A stretch of 40,606 bases of DNA, taken from Hyphomonadaceae bacterium. GTDB lineage: Bacteria > Pseudomonadota > Alphaproteobacteria > Caulobacterales > Aquidulcibacteraceae. Numbering within the stretch: the first letter of the stretch is position 1; every line of letters begins with the position of its first letter. A program made the translations under genes and the position numbers. The notes beneath the pieces are model-generated. The model searched no databases. It had not been told where the DNA came from and saw only the letters and a list, made by a program, of their open reading frames with translations. The stretch is from NCBI GenBank assembly GCA_022843225.1, contig JALHOC010000015.1, forward strand, positions 4,454 to 45,059, given 5' to 3'. Below are positions 13,270-21,771 of the stretch, in pieces.

Positions 13270-14973
13270 ATGGCGGCACAAGCCCAGACCCCCTCCCTCA
13301 ACCCCACGCGCGACGATTTCGCGGCGTTGCTGGACCAGAGCTTTGAAACCCGCGGCATGGTCGAGGGTCGCGTGATCCCGGCAACTGTGGTGGCGTTGGA
13401 AAACGACTTCGTCGTGGTCGATATCGGTCTGAAGACCGAAGGCCGCATTCCGCTTCGCGAATTCATCACCGACGACGGCACGGGCGCCCCAAAGGCGGGC
13501 GACATCGTCGAAGTCTATCTTGATCGCATCGAAAATGCGCTCGGCGACGCTGTTGTGTCGCGCGAGAAGGCCCGCCGCGAGGAAGCCTGGACGCGCCTTG
13601 AGAAGAATTTCGCCGCCGCTGAAACCGTCATGGGCGCGCTCGTCGGGCGGGTGAAGGGCGGCTTCACGGTCGATCTCGGCGGCGCGAACGCGTTCCTGCC
13701 GGGCAGCCAAGTCGATATCCGCCCGGTGCGCGATGTCGGCCCGCTGATGAACATCACCCAACCGTTCGCGATCCTGAAAATGGACCGCCAGCGCGGCAAT
13801 ATCGTCGTTTCGCGCCGCGCCGTGCTCGAAGAGAGCCGCGCCAGCGAACGCGCTGAAATCGTCGGCAATCTGAAGGAAGGCGAAGTTCGCGACGGCATCG
13901 TCAAGAACATCACCGATTACGGCGCGTTCGTAGATCTGGGCGGCATCGACGGCCTGTTGCACGTCACCGACATGAGCTGGAAGCGCATCACCCATCCAAG
14001 CCAAGTGCTGAATGTGGGCGACACGGTGAAAGTGCAGATCGTCAAGATCAACCCGGACACCCAACGCATCTCGCTCGGCATGAAACAGCTGCTCACCGAT
14101 CCGTGGGATGGCGTCGACACGAAGTATCCGGCCGGCGGCAAGTTCAAGGGCCAAGTCACCAATATCACGGACTATGGCGCCTTCGTTGAGCTTGAACCCG
14201 GCGTTGAAGGTTTGGTCCACGTCTCTGAAATGAGCTGGACCAAGAAGAACATGCATCCGTCCAAAATCCTGAGCACGTCTCAGGAAGTGGATGTGATGGT
14301 GATCGATGTTGACGGCGAAAAGCGCCGCATTTCTCTCGGCATCAAGCAAGTGCAGTCCAATCCGTGGGACGCATTCGTATCGTCGAGCCCTGTTGGTTCG
14401 ATCATCGAAGGCGAGATCAAGAACATCACCGAGTTCGGTTTGTTCGTGGGCCTCAACGCCGACCTCGACGGCATGGTGCACCTGTCCGACATCGCTTGGG
14501 ACGCACAAGGCGAGGAAGCCCTCGCCCGCTACAACAAGGGCGATGTGGTCAAGGCCAAGGTGCTCGACGTCGATGTCGAGAAGGAACGTATCTCGCTGGG
14601 CATCAAACAGGTCGCGTCCGATCCGATGGCCGACGCCGACTTCCGCAAGGGCCAGATCATCACGGTTGAAGTGGTGGATGTGGCGACGGGCGGCATCGAA
14701 GTGGCGTTCGGCGACGGCAACGCGCTGCGCTCCTTCATTCGCAAGTCCGATCTCTCGCGCGACCGTCAAGAACAGCGCGCTGACCGTTTCTCCACCGGCG
14801 ACCGCGTGGACGCGATGGTGACCGGCTTCGACAAGTCGAGCCGCAAGGTCTCGCTGTCGATCAAGGCTATGGAGCTGAAGGACGAGAAGGAAGCGATCGC
14901 CCAGTTCGGGTCGTCGGATTCCGGCGCGTCGCTCGGCGACATCCTGGGCGCCGCCCTTCGCGACAAGAAGTAA
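13270..14973 (+). CDS. rpsA: 30S ribosomal protein S1
   Basis: 567 residues with six S1 (OB-fold) repeats at roughly 28-97, 115-180, 199-267, 286-354, 373-443 and 460-528. Repeats 3-5 carry the phrases [27 protein letters not shown] and [14 protein letters not shown] followed by G(L/M)VH(L/V)S. S1 brings mRNA to the 30S platform and melts structured leaders. The ATG at 13270 follows TTGGAG and yields [17 protein letters not shown], as in other alphaproteobacteria; upstream in-frame ATGs lack family similarity. Length is normal (E. coli 557). A strong terminator follows at 14997. Confidence 0.97.
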   Translation: MAAQAQTPSLNPTRDDFAALLDQSFETRGMVEGRVIPATVVALENDFVVVDIGLKTEGRIPLREFITDDGTGAPKAGDIVEVYLDRIENALGDAVVSREKARREEAWTRLEKNFAAAETVMGALVGRVKGGFTVDLGGANAFLPGSQVDIRPVRDVGPLMNITQPFAILKMDRQRGNIVVSRRAVLEESRASERAEIVGNLKEGEVRDGIVKNITDYGAFVDLGGIDGLLHVTDMSWKRITHPSQVLNVGDTVKVQIVKINPDTQRISLGMKQLLTDPWDGVDTKYPAGGKFKGQVTNITDYGAFVELEPGVEGLVHVSEMSWTKKNMHPSKILSTSQEVDVMVIDVDGEKRRISLGIKQVQSNPWDAFVSSSPVGSIIEGEIKNITEFGLFVGLNADLDGMVHLSDIAWDAQGEEALARYNKGDVVKAKVLDVDVEKERISLGIKQVASDPMADADFRKGQIITVEVVDVATGGIEVAFGDGNALRSFIRKSDLSRDRQEQRADRFSTGDRVDAMVTGFDKSSRKVSLSIKAMELKDEKEAIAQFGSSDSGASLGDILGAALRDKK

Positions 14974-14996
14974 GCGGCCCGCAAATCCGACCAAGG

Positions 14997-15030
14997 AAAG
15001 CCCGGCGCGATCAGCGCCGGGCTTTTTCTT
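14997..15030 (+). terminator. Rho-independent terminator after rpsA
   Basis: A perfect 12-bp stem (AAAGCCCGGCGC 14997-15008 with 15014-15025), loop GATCA, followed by a T-rich tail (TTTTTCTTTCT). It is 24 bp after the rpsA stop and is the clearest intrinsic terminator in the window. Confidence 0.93.
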
Positions 15031-15111
15031 TCTCAATTTCAAGCCACTGGCCTGTTGACGGAGCGGCGCCTTCGGGCTCTCTATCCGGTGAAGAATGTAA
15101 GCGGGGAGCCC

Positions 15112-15402
15112 ATGCTGCGGTCCGAACTCGTCCAAAAGCTTCAGGAAGAGATGGCGCCCATGAAGGCGTCGGAAGTCGAAGAGGCGGTGGACATCGTGTT
15201 GGACGAAGTCGCCAAGGCGCTGGCTGAGGGCGGTCGCGTCGAATTGCGCGGCTTCGGCGCGTTCTCGGTGCGCAAGCGCGAGGCGCGCACGGGCCGCAAT
15301 CCGCGCACCGGCGCGACCGTGAAGGTCTCCGCCAAGAAAGTGCCTTTCTTCAAGCCGGGCAAGGAGCTGCGGCTCAAGGTCAATGGCGGCGAGGAGCCGT
15401 AA
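15112..15402 (+). CDS. ihfB: Integration host factor subunit beta
   Basis: A 96-residue HU/IHF-family protein. The N-terminal helices (MLRSELVQKLQEEMAPMKAS) are IHF-beta-like, and the DNA-binding arm carries GRVELRGFGAFSVRKREARTGRNPRTGATVKV, which includes the signature GFGAF...R.GRNPxTG and the Pro that kinks DNA. It forms a heterodimer with IHF-alpha and bends DNA in replication, recombination and transcription. The ATG at 15112 follows GGGGAG and gives the usual length; an upstream in-frame start near 15055 would add residues unlike the family. rpsA-ihfB adjacency is widely conserved. Confidence 0.95.
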   Translation: MLRSELVQKLQEEMAPMKASEVEEAVDIVLDEVAKALAEGGRVELRGFGAFSVRKREARTGRNPRTGATVKVSAKKVPFFKPGKELRLKVNGGEEP

Positions 15403-15420
15403 AGCGCGGCTCGCCTTCTT
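15388..15420 (+). terminator. Weak terminator candidate at the ihfB end
   Basis: GGCGAG + CCG (15388-15399, with a 3-nt bulge) can pair with CGG + CTCGCC (15407-15415), followed by TTCTT. The stem overlaps the ihfB stop codon. It is short-tailed, so termination would be inefficient. Confidence 0.35.
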
Positions 15421-15480
15421 GACTGCGGTAACGAATTAAGGTCTGCGACGGCTCAGGCGGGTTTCGGGAGGAACAGGCTC

Positions 15481-15915
15481 ATGTCCATGCTCAAGGAATT
15501 CCGCGATTTCGCGATGAAGGGAAATGTCGTCGATCTCGCTGTCGGCGTGATCATCGGCGCGGCGTTCGGCACGATCGTGTCTTCGCTGGTCGATGACATG
15601 ATTATGCCGCCCATCGGGCTTCTGCTCGCGGGCATCGACTTCTCGACGCTCAAGCTGGTGATTCAGCAAGGGGCAGCGGCAATTGGAACCGAGGGCGCGG
15701 ATGGCTATGTCGCCGCCGTGCCGGAAGTCGCCATCAATTATGGCAAGTTCATCAATGCGGCGATCAAGTTCATCATCGTCGCCTGGGTGCTGTTCATGAT
15801 CATCAAAGCCATGAACACGATGAAGGCCAAGGAGGCCGCCGCTCCGGCTGCGCCTCCGCCCACACCAGAAGACATCGTGCTGCTGCGCGAAATTAGGGAT
15901 GCGCTGAAGAAATAA
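15481..15915 (+). CDS. mscL: Large-conductance mechanosensitive channel MscL
   Basis: A 144-residue inner-membrane channel forming a homopentamer that opens under membrane tension to release osmolytes. It shows the N-terminal amphipathic helix and TM1 ([27 protein letters not shown]), the periplasmic loop with [14 protein letters not shown]2 ([20 protein letters not shown]) and a C-terminal helical bundle with a Pro/Ala linker ([21 protein letters not shown]). The ATG at 15481 follows GGGAGGAAC at good spacing. A TTGACT hexamer at 15419 may be part of its promoter, with a poor -10. Length and motifs are normal. Confidence 0.96.
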   Translation: MSMLKEFRDFAMKGNVVDLAVGVIIGAAFGTIVSSLVDDMIMPPIGLLLAGIDFSTLKLVIQQGAAAIGTEGADGYVAAVPEVAINYGKFINAAIKFIIVAWVLFMIIKAMNTMKAKEAAAPAAPPPTPEDIVLLREIRDALKK

Positions 15916-15927
15916 GGGCTTAGAGGG

Positions 15928-15962
15928 TTAGGGCCGTAGGGTAGAATAGCATATTGCCCTAA
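15928..15962. repeat. Inverted repeat between mscL and trpF
   Basis: TTAGGGC (15928-15934) and GCCCTAA (15956-15962) form a 7-bp inverted repeat with a 21-nt loop. Short repeats of the TTGCC/GCCCT kind continue to 15980. The stretch is AT-richer than its surroundings. It may serve as the mscL terminator or trpF leader; neither is certain. Confidence 0.35.
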
Positions 15963-15989
15963 TCACTTATTGCCTTACTGCCCTCGCCG

Positions 15990-16622
15990 ATGGCCCAAGC
16001 CAAAATCTGTGGAATCAAAGACGCCGCCGCTCTCGATGCAGCCATCCGGGGCGGCGCGCGTTTTATCGGGCTGGTGCTTTTCCCAAAGAGCCCGCGTCAT
16101 ATCAGCCTCGACACCGCTGCGGCTTTGGCCGCACGCGCGCGTGGGCGCATCGACATCGTCGCGCTCACCGTCGATGCGCCAGACGCTGAGTTGGAGGCCA
16201 TCGCGAGCGCCGTCCGGCCTGACTGGATCCAGGCCCACGGCGCGGAGAGCACCGCCCGAACAGCAGCGCTGCGTCGTTTCGCAACCAAGGGTGTCATCAA
16301 GGCGTTGGGCGTAGCCCGCTCGGCCGACCTCGCGGCGGCAGCCGGCTATGAGCCCGTGGCCGATATGCTGCTGTTCGACGCCAAGCCGCCGCCCGGCGGC
16401 CTCCCGGGCGGAAATGCTACAGCCTTCGACTGGCAAATTCTCGCCGGACGCCGGTTTTCCCGGCCCTGGATGCTGTCGGGAGGGCTCACCCCCTCGAACG
16501 TAGCCGAGGCGACCCGGATTTCGGGCGCCGCCCTTGTGGATGTGTCCTCTGGCGTCGAAAGCGCCCCGGGCCTAAAGGACCCCACTCGGATCGCCCAATT
16601 CCTGGCCGCCGCCAGACACTAA
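15990..16622 (+). CDS. trpF: Phosphoribosylanthranilate isomerase
   Basis: A 210-residue TIM-barrel enzyme converting N-(5-phosphoribosyl)anthranilate to the carboxyphenylamino-deoxyribulose phosphate in tryptophan synthesis. KICGIK (5-10) contains the catalytic Cys7. [16 protein letters not shown] follows. DWIQAHG is the strand-4 region, usually LVQLHG, and [14 protein letters not shown] plus [10 protein letters not shown] supply the phosphate-binding loops and the catalytic Asp near residue 185. It begins a block of trpF-trpB-trpA. Start ATG at 15990. The spacer to trpB is 23 bp. Confidence 0.95.
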   Translation: MAQAKICGIKDAAALDAAIRGGARFIGLVLFPKSPRHISLDTAAALAARARGRIDIVALTVDAPDAELEAIASAVRPDWIQAHGAESTARTAALRRFATKGVIKALGVARSADLAAAAGYEPVADMLLFDAKPPPGGLPGGNATAFDWQILAGRRFSRPWMLSGGLTPSNVAEATRISGAALVDVSSGVESAPGLKDPTRIAQFLAAARH

Positions 16623-16645
16623 CCCCAAGAGCTTCCAGCCCCCCA

Positions 16646-17860
16646 ATGGACGCCCGCAAAAACTGGCAAGACTTGCCCGACGCCCAAGGCCGTTTCGGCC
16701 AATACGGGGGTCGCTTCGTCGCCGAGACCTTGATGCCGCTCGTGCTCGATCTCGAGCGCGCCTATCGCGACGCACAGGCCGATCCCGCGTTCGCAGCGAC
16801 GATGGCGGACTTCTGGACCCATTATGTTGGCCGCCCCTCGCCTTTGTATTTCGCGGAGCGGATGACCGAGCACTTTGGCGCGGCCAAAATCTATTTCAAA
16901 CGCGACGAGCTCAATCACACCGGCGCGCACAAGATCAACAATTGCCTGGGGCAGATCCTGCTCGCGATACGCATGGGCAAGACGCGGATCATCGCTGAAA
17001 CCGGCGCCGGACAGCATGGCGTCGCCACCGCGACCGTCTGCGCGCGTTTCGGCCTGCCCTGCGTGGTGTTCATGGGCGCCACCGACATTGAGCGCCAGAA
17101 GCCGAACGTGTTCCGCATGAAATTGCTGGGCGCCGAAGTGCGGCCCGTCACCAGCGGCGCCGCGACTTTGAAGGACGCGATGAACGAGGCGTTGCGCGAT
17201 TGGGTCACCAACGTGCACGACACCTTCTATTGCATTGGCACGGCTGCCGGCCCGCACCCCTATCCGGAAATGGTGCGCGACTTCCAGAGCATCATCGGGC
17301 GTGAAGCGCGCGCGCAGATTTTGGAACGCGAAGGGCGCTTGCCAGACGCGGTGATGGCGTGCATCGGCGGCGGCTCGAACGCGATTGGGCTTTTCCACCC
17401 TTTTATTGATGACGAGAGCGTGCGTTTGATCGGCGTTGAAGCGGCCGGCCGCGGCATCGACGAGCGTTTTGAGCATAGCGCTGCTATCAATGGCGGGCGC
17501 CCCGGCGTGCTGCACGGTAACCGGACTTATCTGCTACAGAACGACGACGGTCAGATTCTCGAAGGCCATTCGATCAGCGCGGGTTTGGATTATCCCGGCG
17601 TCGGCCCAGAGCACTCGTACCTGCACGACATCGGCCGCGCGCAATATCTGAGCGCTACCGACAATGAAGCGCTCGCCGCGTTTCAGCTCTGCGCGAGCCT
17701 AGAAGGCATCCTACCTGCGCTGGAGCCGAGCCACGCGCTGGCGCGCGTTGGCGATGTGGCGAAGGAGCTGGGGAAAGACGGCCTGCTCATCATGAATCTC
17801 TGCGGCCGCGGCGATAAAGACGTGTTCACGGTGGCGGATGCGTTGGGGGTGACGCTGTGA
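16646..17860 (+). CDS. trpB: Tryptophan synthase beta subunit
   Basis: A 404-residue PLP enzyme joining indole and serine to give tryptophan. [13 protein letters not shown] (17-29), HTGAHKINN with Schiff-base Lys96, [16 protein letters not shown], and the phosphate-binding GGGSNAIG (about 239-246) are all present, followed by [18 protein letters not shown]. Length is standard. Its TGA overlaps the GTG of the next gene (GTGA, 17857-17860). An unrelated secreted-protein gene separates it from trpA, whereas trpB and trpA usually touch. Confidence 0.97.
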   Translation: MDARKNWQDLPDAQGRFGQYGGRFVAETLMPLVLDLERAYRDAQADPAFAATMADFWTHYVGRPSPLYFAERMTEHFGAAKIYFKRDELNHTGAHKINNCLGQILLAIRMGKTRIIAETGAGQHGVATATVCARFGLPCVVFMGATDIERQKPNVFRMKLLGAEVRPVTSGAATLKDAMNEALRDWVTNVHDTFYCIGTAAGPHPYPEMVRDFQSIIGREARAQILEREGRLPDAVMACIGGGSNAIGLFHPFIDDESVRLIGVEAAGRGIDERFEHSAAINGGRPGVLHGNRTYLLQNDDGQILEGHSISAGLDYPGVGPEHSYLHDIGRAQYLSATDNEALAAFQLCASLEGILPALEPSHALARVGDVAKELGKDGLLIMNLCGRGDKDVFTVADALGVTL

Positions 17861-18321
17861 AGCGCGTCTTGTTTGCTCTCTCGTTCTTCGCAACGCCGGC
17901 TTTCGCCGAACCACCGCAAGTTTTGGTTCTGGATCGCCCAAACGATTCCCTGGCTGCCGTGACGCTGCCCCTCCCCACGAATGCAACGCTCGCCGAATGC
18001 GGTCAGTTCGACATTATGGCCTATTACTGCTTGCGTGTCGCGACCGAGCACGAAGAACCTGTTCTGTCCGAGCTGTCGAGCGGCGTTCTAGCCCACGGCT
18101 GGGCTGCTGTGGGCGACGGCCACCGGGCAACCAGGCCCTACTCAAATATCTTTCGAGCCACGCCCGCACCCGGCGAGTGCCCTCCCGTAATCATGATTTT
18201 AAGCGGCGATCACACGGCAAGCACCGCCGAGCCGCTGCCCGCTGGCGTAATTGAAGTCAAAATCACCCAAAGCGTCGATGTTTTTTGCATGTTCGATGGC
18301 TTGGACAGTCAGCGACAATGA
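17857..18321 (+). CDS. Hypothetical secreted protein inserted between trpB and trpA
   Basis: A 154-residue protein with a clear Sec signal peptide: a basic start (MKRVLF), a hydrophobic core and a likely cleavage after AFA (residue 17). The mature part has four cysteines (AECGQ, YYCLR, GECPP, VFCMF), which could form two disulfides in the periplasm. No domain is recognised. Its GTG start overlaps the trpB stop, and its TGA overlaps the trpA ATG, so it is translationally coupled on both sides and co-expressed with tryptophan synthase. GC and codon character look like the neighbours, although the gene has more AT in places. Function unknown. Confidence 0.72.
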   Translation: MKRVLFALSFFATPAFAEPPQVLVLDRPNDSLAAVTLPLPTNATLAECGQFDIMAYYCLRVATEHEEPVLSELSSGVLAHGWAAVGDGHRATRPYSNIFRATPAPGECPPVIMILSGDHTASTAEPLPAGVIEVKITQSVDVFCMFDGLDSQRQ

Positions 18322-19145
18322 TGTCACGCCTCTCCACTCGCTTTGCTTCCCTCAAGCGCGCCAATCGCGCGGCGCTCGTCACGTACATCATGGCGAGCGA
18401 TCCCGATCACGAGACGTGTTTTGAAATCCTGCGCGGCCTCCCCGCTGCCGGCGCCGACATCATCGAGCTTGGCTTTCCCTTCACGGACCCTATGGCCGAT
18501 GGCCCGAGTATTCAGAAAGCGGCTTTGCGTGCTTTGAAGGCCGGCGGCTCGCTGCAACAAACACTCGAGCTCGCGCGGCGTTTCCGCGAAACCAACAAAG
18601 AAACCCCGCTCATCCTGATGGGTTATGCCAATCCAATCGAAATCATGGGCTACGACGCGTTCGCCCGCGCGATGCACGCCTCCGGCGCCGATGGCGCCAT
18701 CGTTGTCGATCTGCCGCCAGAGGAAGATGCGCCACTCCGCGCCGCGTTCACGCCGCACGACCTCTCCATCATCCGCCTCGCGACGCCAACAACCGACGAC
18801 ACGCGCTTAACCAAAGTGCTCGATGGCGCCTCCGGTTTCCTCTATTATGTCTCGGTCGCCGGCGTGACCGGCGCCAATGCCGCAACTTCGGAAGCCGTGA
18901 CCGCAGCCATTGCCCGCCTGAAGCGCGCCACCGACCTGCCCATCGCGGTGGGTTTCGGCGTGCGCGAGCCCGAAGCCGCACGCGCCATCGCCCAGGTCGC
19001 GGATGCCGTCGTGGTAGGCTCGGCTTTCGTGGAGGAAATCGCTGCTGGCGGGAAAAAAGAAGCCGTCGAACGCGTCTTGCATAAAGTGAAGCTCCTGAGC
19101 GAAGCTGTGCGCACGGCGCGGTCACAAGAGGGGAAAATCCCATGA
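18318..19145 (+). CDS. trpA: Tryptophan synthase alpha subunit
   Basis: A 275-residue TIM barrel cleaving indole-3-glycerol phosphate to indole, which is channelled to TrpB. Catalytic Glu50 ([16 protein letters not shown]) and Asp61 match Salmonella Glu49 and Asp60. Then come [36 protein letters not shown] and the phosphate loop [10 protein letters not shown]. The ATG at 18318 overlaps the stop of the secreted-protein gene; a second ATG follows directly, so the start may be 18321. The end overlaps the accD start (ATGA, 19142-19145), another coupled junction. Confidence 0.96.
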   Translation: MMSRLSTRFASLKRANRAALVTYIMASDPDHETCFEILRGLPAAGADIIELGFPFTDPMADGPSIQKAALRALKAGGSLQQTLELARRFRETNKETPLILMGYANPIEIMGYDAFARAMHASGADGAIVVDLPPEEDAPLRAAFTPHDLSIIRLATPTTDDTRLTKVLDGASGFLYYVSVAGVTGANAATSEAVTAAIARLKRATDLPIAVGFGVREPEAARAIAQVADAVVVGSAFVEEIAAGGKKEAVERVLHKVKLLSEAVRTARSQEGKIP

Positions 19146-20128
19146 ACTGGCTGTCGAACTTCACGCGGCCTGGGCTTCGTGGCAAGAAGCCGGAAGACGC
19201 GCGCGAGACGCCCGACAATCTCTGGATCAAAGACCCGATCTCTGGCGAATTGGTTTATCGCGCCGAACTCGAGGCCGCGCATTGGGTGACGCCGTCCGGC
19301 TTCCACATGCGCATCGGCCCAGAGCCGCGCTTCAAGCAAATCTTCGACGACGAGACCTGGCAAACCGTGCCGATGCCGAAGGTCATGGCCGACCCGCTCA
19401 AATTCAAGGACGATAAGAAATACGTCGATCGCTTGAAGAGCGCGCGCGCGAAAGTGGGTCGCGAGGATTGCATGGCGGCTGGCTATGGCCGCGTCGGCGG
19501 CGCGCACGCGGTGGTTCTCGTACAAGATTTCGAGTTCATGGGCGGCTCGCTCGGTATGGCGGCTGGCGAAGGCTTCATCGCCGCCGCCGAAGCCGCGATC
19601 CGCCGCAACGCCGCGCTGATTGTCGTGACCGCTTCTGGTGGAGCGCGCATGCAGGAAGGCATCCTCTCGCTGATGCAGATGCCGCGCACGACGCTGCTCA
19701 TTCAGTCTCTGCACGACGCGGGCCTGCCCTACATCGTGGTGTTAGCCGATCCAACCACTGGCGGCGTGACTGCGAGTTACGCCATGCTGGGCGACGTGCA
19801 CATCGCCGAACCCGGCGCGCTGATCGGCTTCGCTGGCCCACGCGTGATCGAGCAGACTATTCGACAGAAACTGCCGGAAGGATTCCAACGCTCGGAGTAT
19901 CTGCTGGACAAAGGCATGGTCGATCTCGTCGTTGATCGCCGCCAATTGAAAGCCACGCTCGCGACTTTGCTCTCGGTGCTGATGCACAAGCAGGCGTCCG
20001 CGCGCGACGATGGCGGCGAGATGTTCGATCTCACCGAGCTTGCGAGCGATGCCGAGGAAGCCGCGCCGACGAAAAGCAAGCGCAAGGCTGGCGCGTCAAA
20101 GGCGCCGCGCGCGAAAGCGGCGGAGTAG
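19142..20128 (+). CDS. accD: Acetyl-CoA carboxylase carboxyltransferase subunit beta
   Basis: A 328-residue crotonase-fold subunit that, with AccA, transfers the carboxyl group from biotin to acetyl-CoA. [19 protein letters not shown] marks the ribbon region, [15 protein letters not shown] opens the catalytic domain, and [13 protein letters not shown] and [14 protein letters not shown] are typical AccD phrases. The N-terminal zinc ribbon of most AccD proteins has four Cys; here residues 1-60 contain none, so the ribbon has lost its metal site. The C-terminus is a Lys/Ala-rich tail. It is coupled to trpA by ATGA and followed after 8 bp by folC, a conserved alphaproteobacterial order. Confidence 0.95.
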   Translation: MNWLSNFTRPGLRGKKPEDARETPDNLWIKDPISGELVYRAELEAAHWVTPSGFHMRIGPEPRFKQIFDDETWQTVPMPKVMADPLKFKDDKKYVDRLKSARAKVGREDCMAAGYGRVGGAHAVVLVQDFEFMGGSLGMAAGEGFIAAAEAAIRRNAALIVVTASGGARMQEGILSLMQMPRTTLLIQSLHDAGLPYIVVLADPTTGGVTASYAMLGDVHIAEPGALIGFAGPRVIEQTIRQKLPEGFQRSEYLLDKGMVDLVVDRRQLKATLATLLSVLMHKQASARDDGGEMFDLTELASDAEEAAPTKSKRKAGASKAPRAKAAE

Positions 20129-20136
20129 TTCCGCGC

Positions 20137-21393
20137 GTGACAGACGCGGCGCTCGCGACATTCGAGAGACTGTTCGGCCCTGAATTCGGGCACGGAAAGC
20201 CCTTTGACCTCGGCAAGCTCCGCGCTGTCTTGAACGTGCTTGGCGACCCGCACTCGAAGCTGCCGCCGCTCATACATGTCGCCGGCACTAACGGCAAAGG
20301 CTCGACCATCGCCTTCATGCGCGCCATTGCTGAAGCCGGGGGCTTGCGGGTGCATGCCTTCACCAAGCCGCATCTGTTTCGCTTGAACGAACGTTTCGTG
20401 GTCGCGAATGAAATCGTTGCCGATGAACGCCTCCTAGCGGCGGGCGATCGTATCGCCGCCATCAGTACTGACATCACACACTTCGACGCGCTGGTCGCGG
20501 CAGCGTTTCTGCTGTTCAGCGAGACGCCCGCCGATGTCGTTTTGCTCGAAACCGGCATGGGCGGGCGCGATGACTCAACCAATTTGATCGAGCGTCCCGC
20601 CCTCACCATCATCACGCCGATCGGCCTGGATCACCAGGATGCGCTCGGGTTCACGCTTGACGAAATCGCCGCGCACAAAGCCGGCATTCTGAAGCGCAAC
20701 GCGTCCGCCTTCATTGCCCGCCAAACTACAGAGGCCATGGCGGTCATCGAGGCGCACGCCGCCCACGTCGGCGCTCGGCTCTGTCGATGCGGTGTTGAGT
20801 GGGACGCTTACATGAGCCACGGCAAGCTTGTGGTGCAAACGGAAACCCGCGCGCTCGATCTTCCGCTTCCAGCTCTCGCGGGCGCGCATCAGATCGAGAA
20901 TGCGGGACTCGCCTGTTCTGCGCTGATGAGCATGCATGCGTTCGGCGATGACGCATTCGCCAGGGGCATCGCCAACGCAAACTTGCCCGGGCGCTTGCAA
21001 GCGCCTACGCGCGGGCCATTGAAGCAGCGCGCGCGCGACGCGGAGCTTTGGGTCGATGGCGGGCACAATGCGCACGCCGCTGCTGCGCTTCGGCATGCGC
21101 TAGCGGACATGCAGAAGAAGCGCCCCGCGCGAACGGCGCTTATCGTAGGTATGCGCGCGCGCAAGGATTGGCGCGCATTTGTTGAAGCCTTGGCGCCGAG
21201 CGCCGACCTTGTGTTTGCGGTGCCTCTTCCCGACGGCGCCGACCCTGGCGCCCTTGCCCGCGCCGCCGGCGCGCACGCACGCACCGCCTCGGATATTCCA
21301 AACGCAATCGACGCCGCCATCACTGGCGGCGCCGGACGGGTTCTGATCTGTGGGTCGCTCTCGCTTGCGGCAATGGCGCTCGCCGAACGCTAA
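20137..21393 (+). CDS. folC: Folylpolyglutamate/dihydrofolate synthase
   Basis: A 418-residue Mur-ligase-like enzyme adding glutamate to dihydropteroate and folates. The ATP P-loop GTNGKGST (50-57), FTKPHLFRLNERF, LETGMGGRDDSTN and GLDHQDALG (the Mg2+ loop) are present, and DGGHNAHAA marks the C-terminal domain. The start is GTG at 20137, 8 bp after accD, so the trp-acc-fol block ends here. It converges on trxA with a 4-bp overlap at 21390-21393 and has no terminator in the gap. Confidence 0.95.
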   Translation: MTDAALATFERLFGPEFGHGKPFDLGKLRAVLNVLGDPHSKLPPLIHVAGTNGKGSTIAFMRAIAEAGGLRVHAFTKPHLFRLNERFVVANEIVADERLLAAGDRIAAISTDITHFDALVAAAFLLFSETPADVVLLETGMGGRDDSTNLIERPALTIITPIGLDHQDALGFTLDEIAAHKAGILKRNASAFIARQTTEAMAVIEAHAAHVGARLCRCGVEWDAYMSHGKLVVQTETRALDLPLPALAGAHQIENAGLACSALMSMHAFGDDAFARGIANANLPGRLQAPTRGPLKQRARDAELWVDGGHNAHAAAALRHALADMQKKRPARTALIVGMRARKDWRAFVEALAPSADLVFAVPLPDGADPGALARAAGAHARTASDIPNAIDAAITGGAGRVLICGSLSLAAMALAER

Positions 21394-21710
21394 ACGCTCT
21401 CGTTCAACCACTCGACGATCTTGGACTTCGGCTTCGCGCCGACCATCGTGGCCGCGACCTTGCCATCCTTGAACACCATCAAGGTCGGGATGCCGCGCAC
21501 GCCATAGCGGCCCGGCGTCATGGGGTTGTCGTCGATATTGAGCTTGGCGATGGTCACGCGATCGCCCATTTCTGCGGCGATCTCTTCCAATGCCGGCCCG
21601 ATCTGCTTGCACGGCCCGCACCACTCGGCCCAGAAATCCACCAACACCGGGCGGCCGGACTTCAGCACATCGGCGTCGAAACTATCGTCGGAAATCTTGG
21701 CGGTGGACAT
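21390..21710 (-). CDS. trxA: Thioredoxin
   Basis: A 106-residue thioredoxin. The active site WCGPC is at 30-34, preceded by VLVDFWAEW and followed by PALEEIAAE, with cis-Pro in GIPTLMVFKDG. It reduces cytosolic disulfides. The ATG at 21710 follows AGGAG (CAGGAGCCCGTGCCCG) with a slightly long spacer. A 61-bp gap separates it from addA; the order addA-trxA on one strand is common in alphaproteobacteria. It converges on folC. Confidence 0.97.
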   Translation of the reverse strand: MSTAKISDDSFDADVLKSGRPVLVDFWAEWCGPCKQIGPALEEIAAEMGDRVTIAKLNIDDNPMTPGRYGVRGIPTLMVFKDGKVAATMVGAKPKSKIVEWLNESV

Positions 21711-21771
21711 CGGGCACGGGCTCCTGAATCAGAGGGCATCGGGGCGCATGTAGGCCTCAAATGTTAAGCTT

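Noticed and set aside
13090-15135. Long minus-strand open frame of 681 codons opposite rpsA
   Set aside because: It is the antisense shadow of rpsA, whose six S1 repeats are unmistakable; GC-rich codon bias opens the opposite frame, and the shadow shows repeats that merely mirror S1.
21390-21393. Terminator between convergent folC and trxA
   Set aside because: The genes overlap by 4 bp and no hairpin with a T-run is visible at either end.
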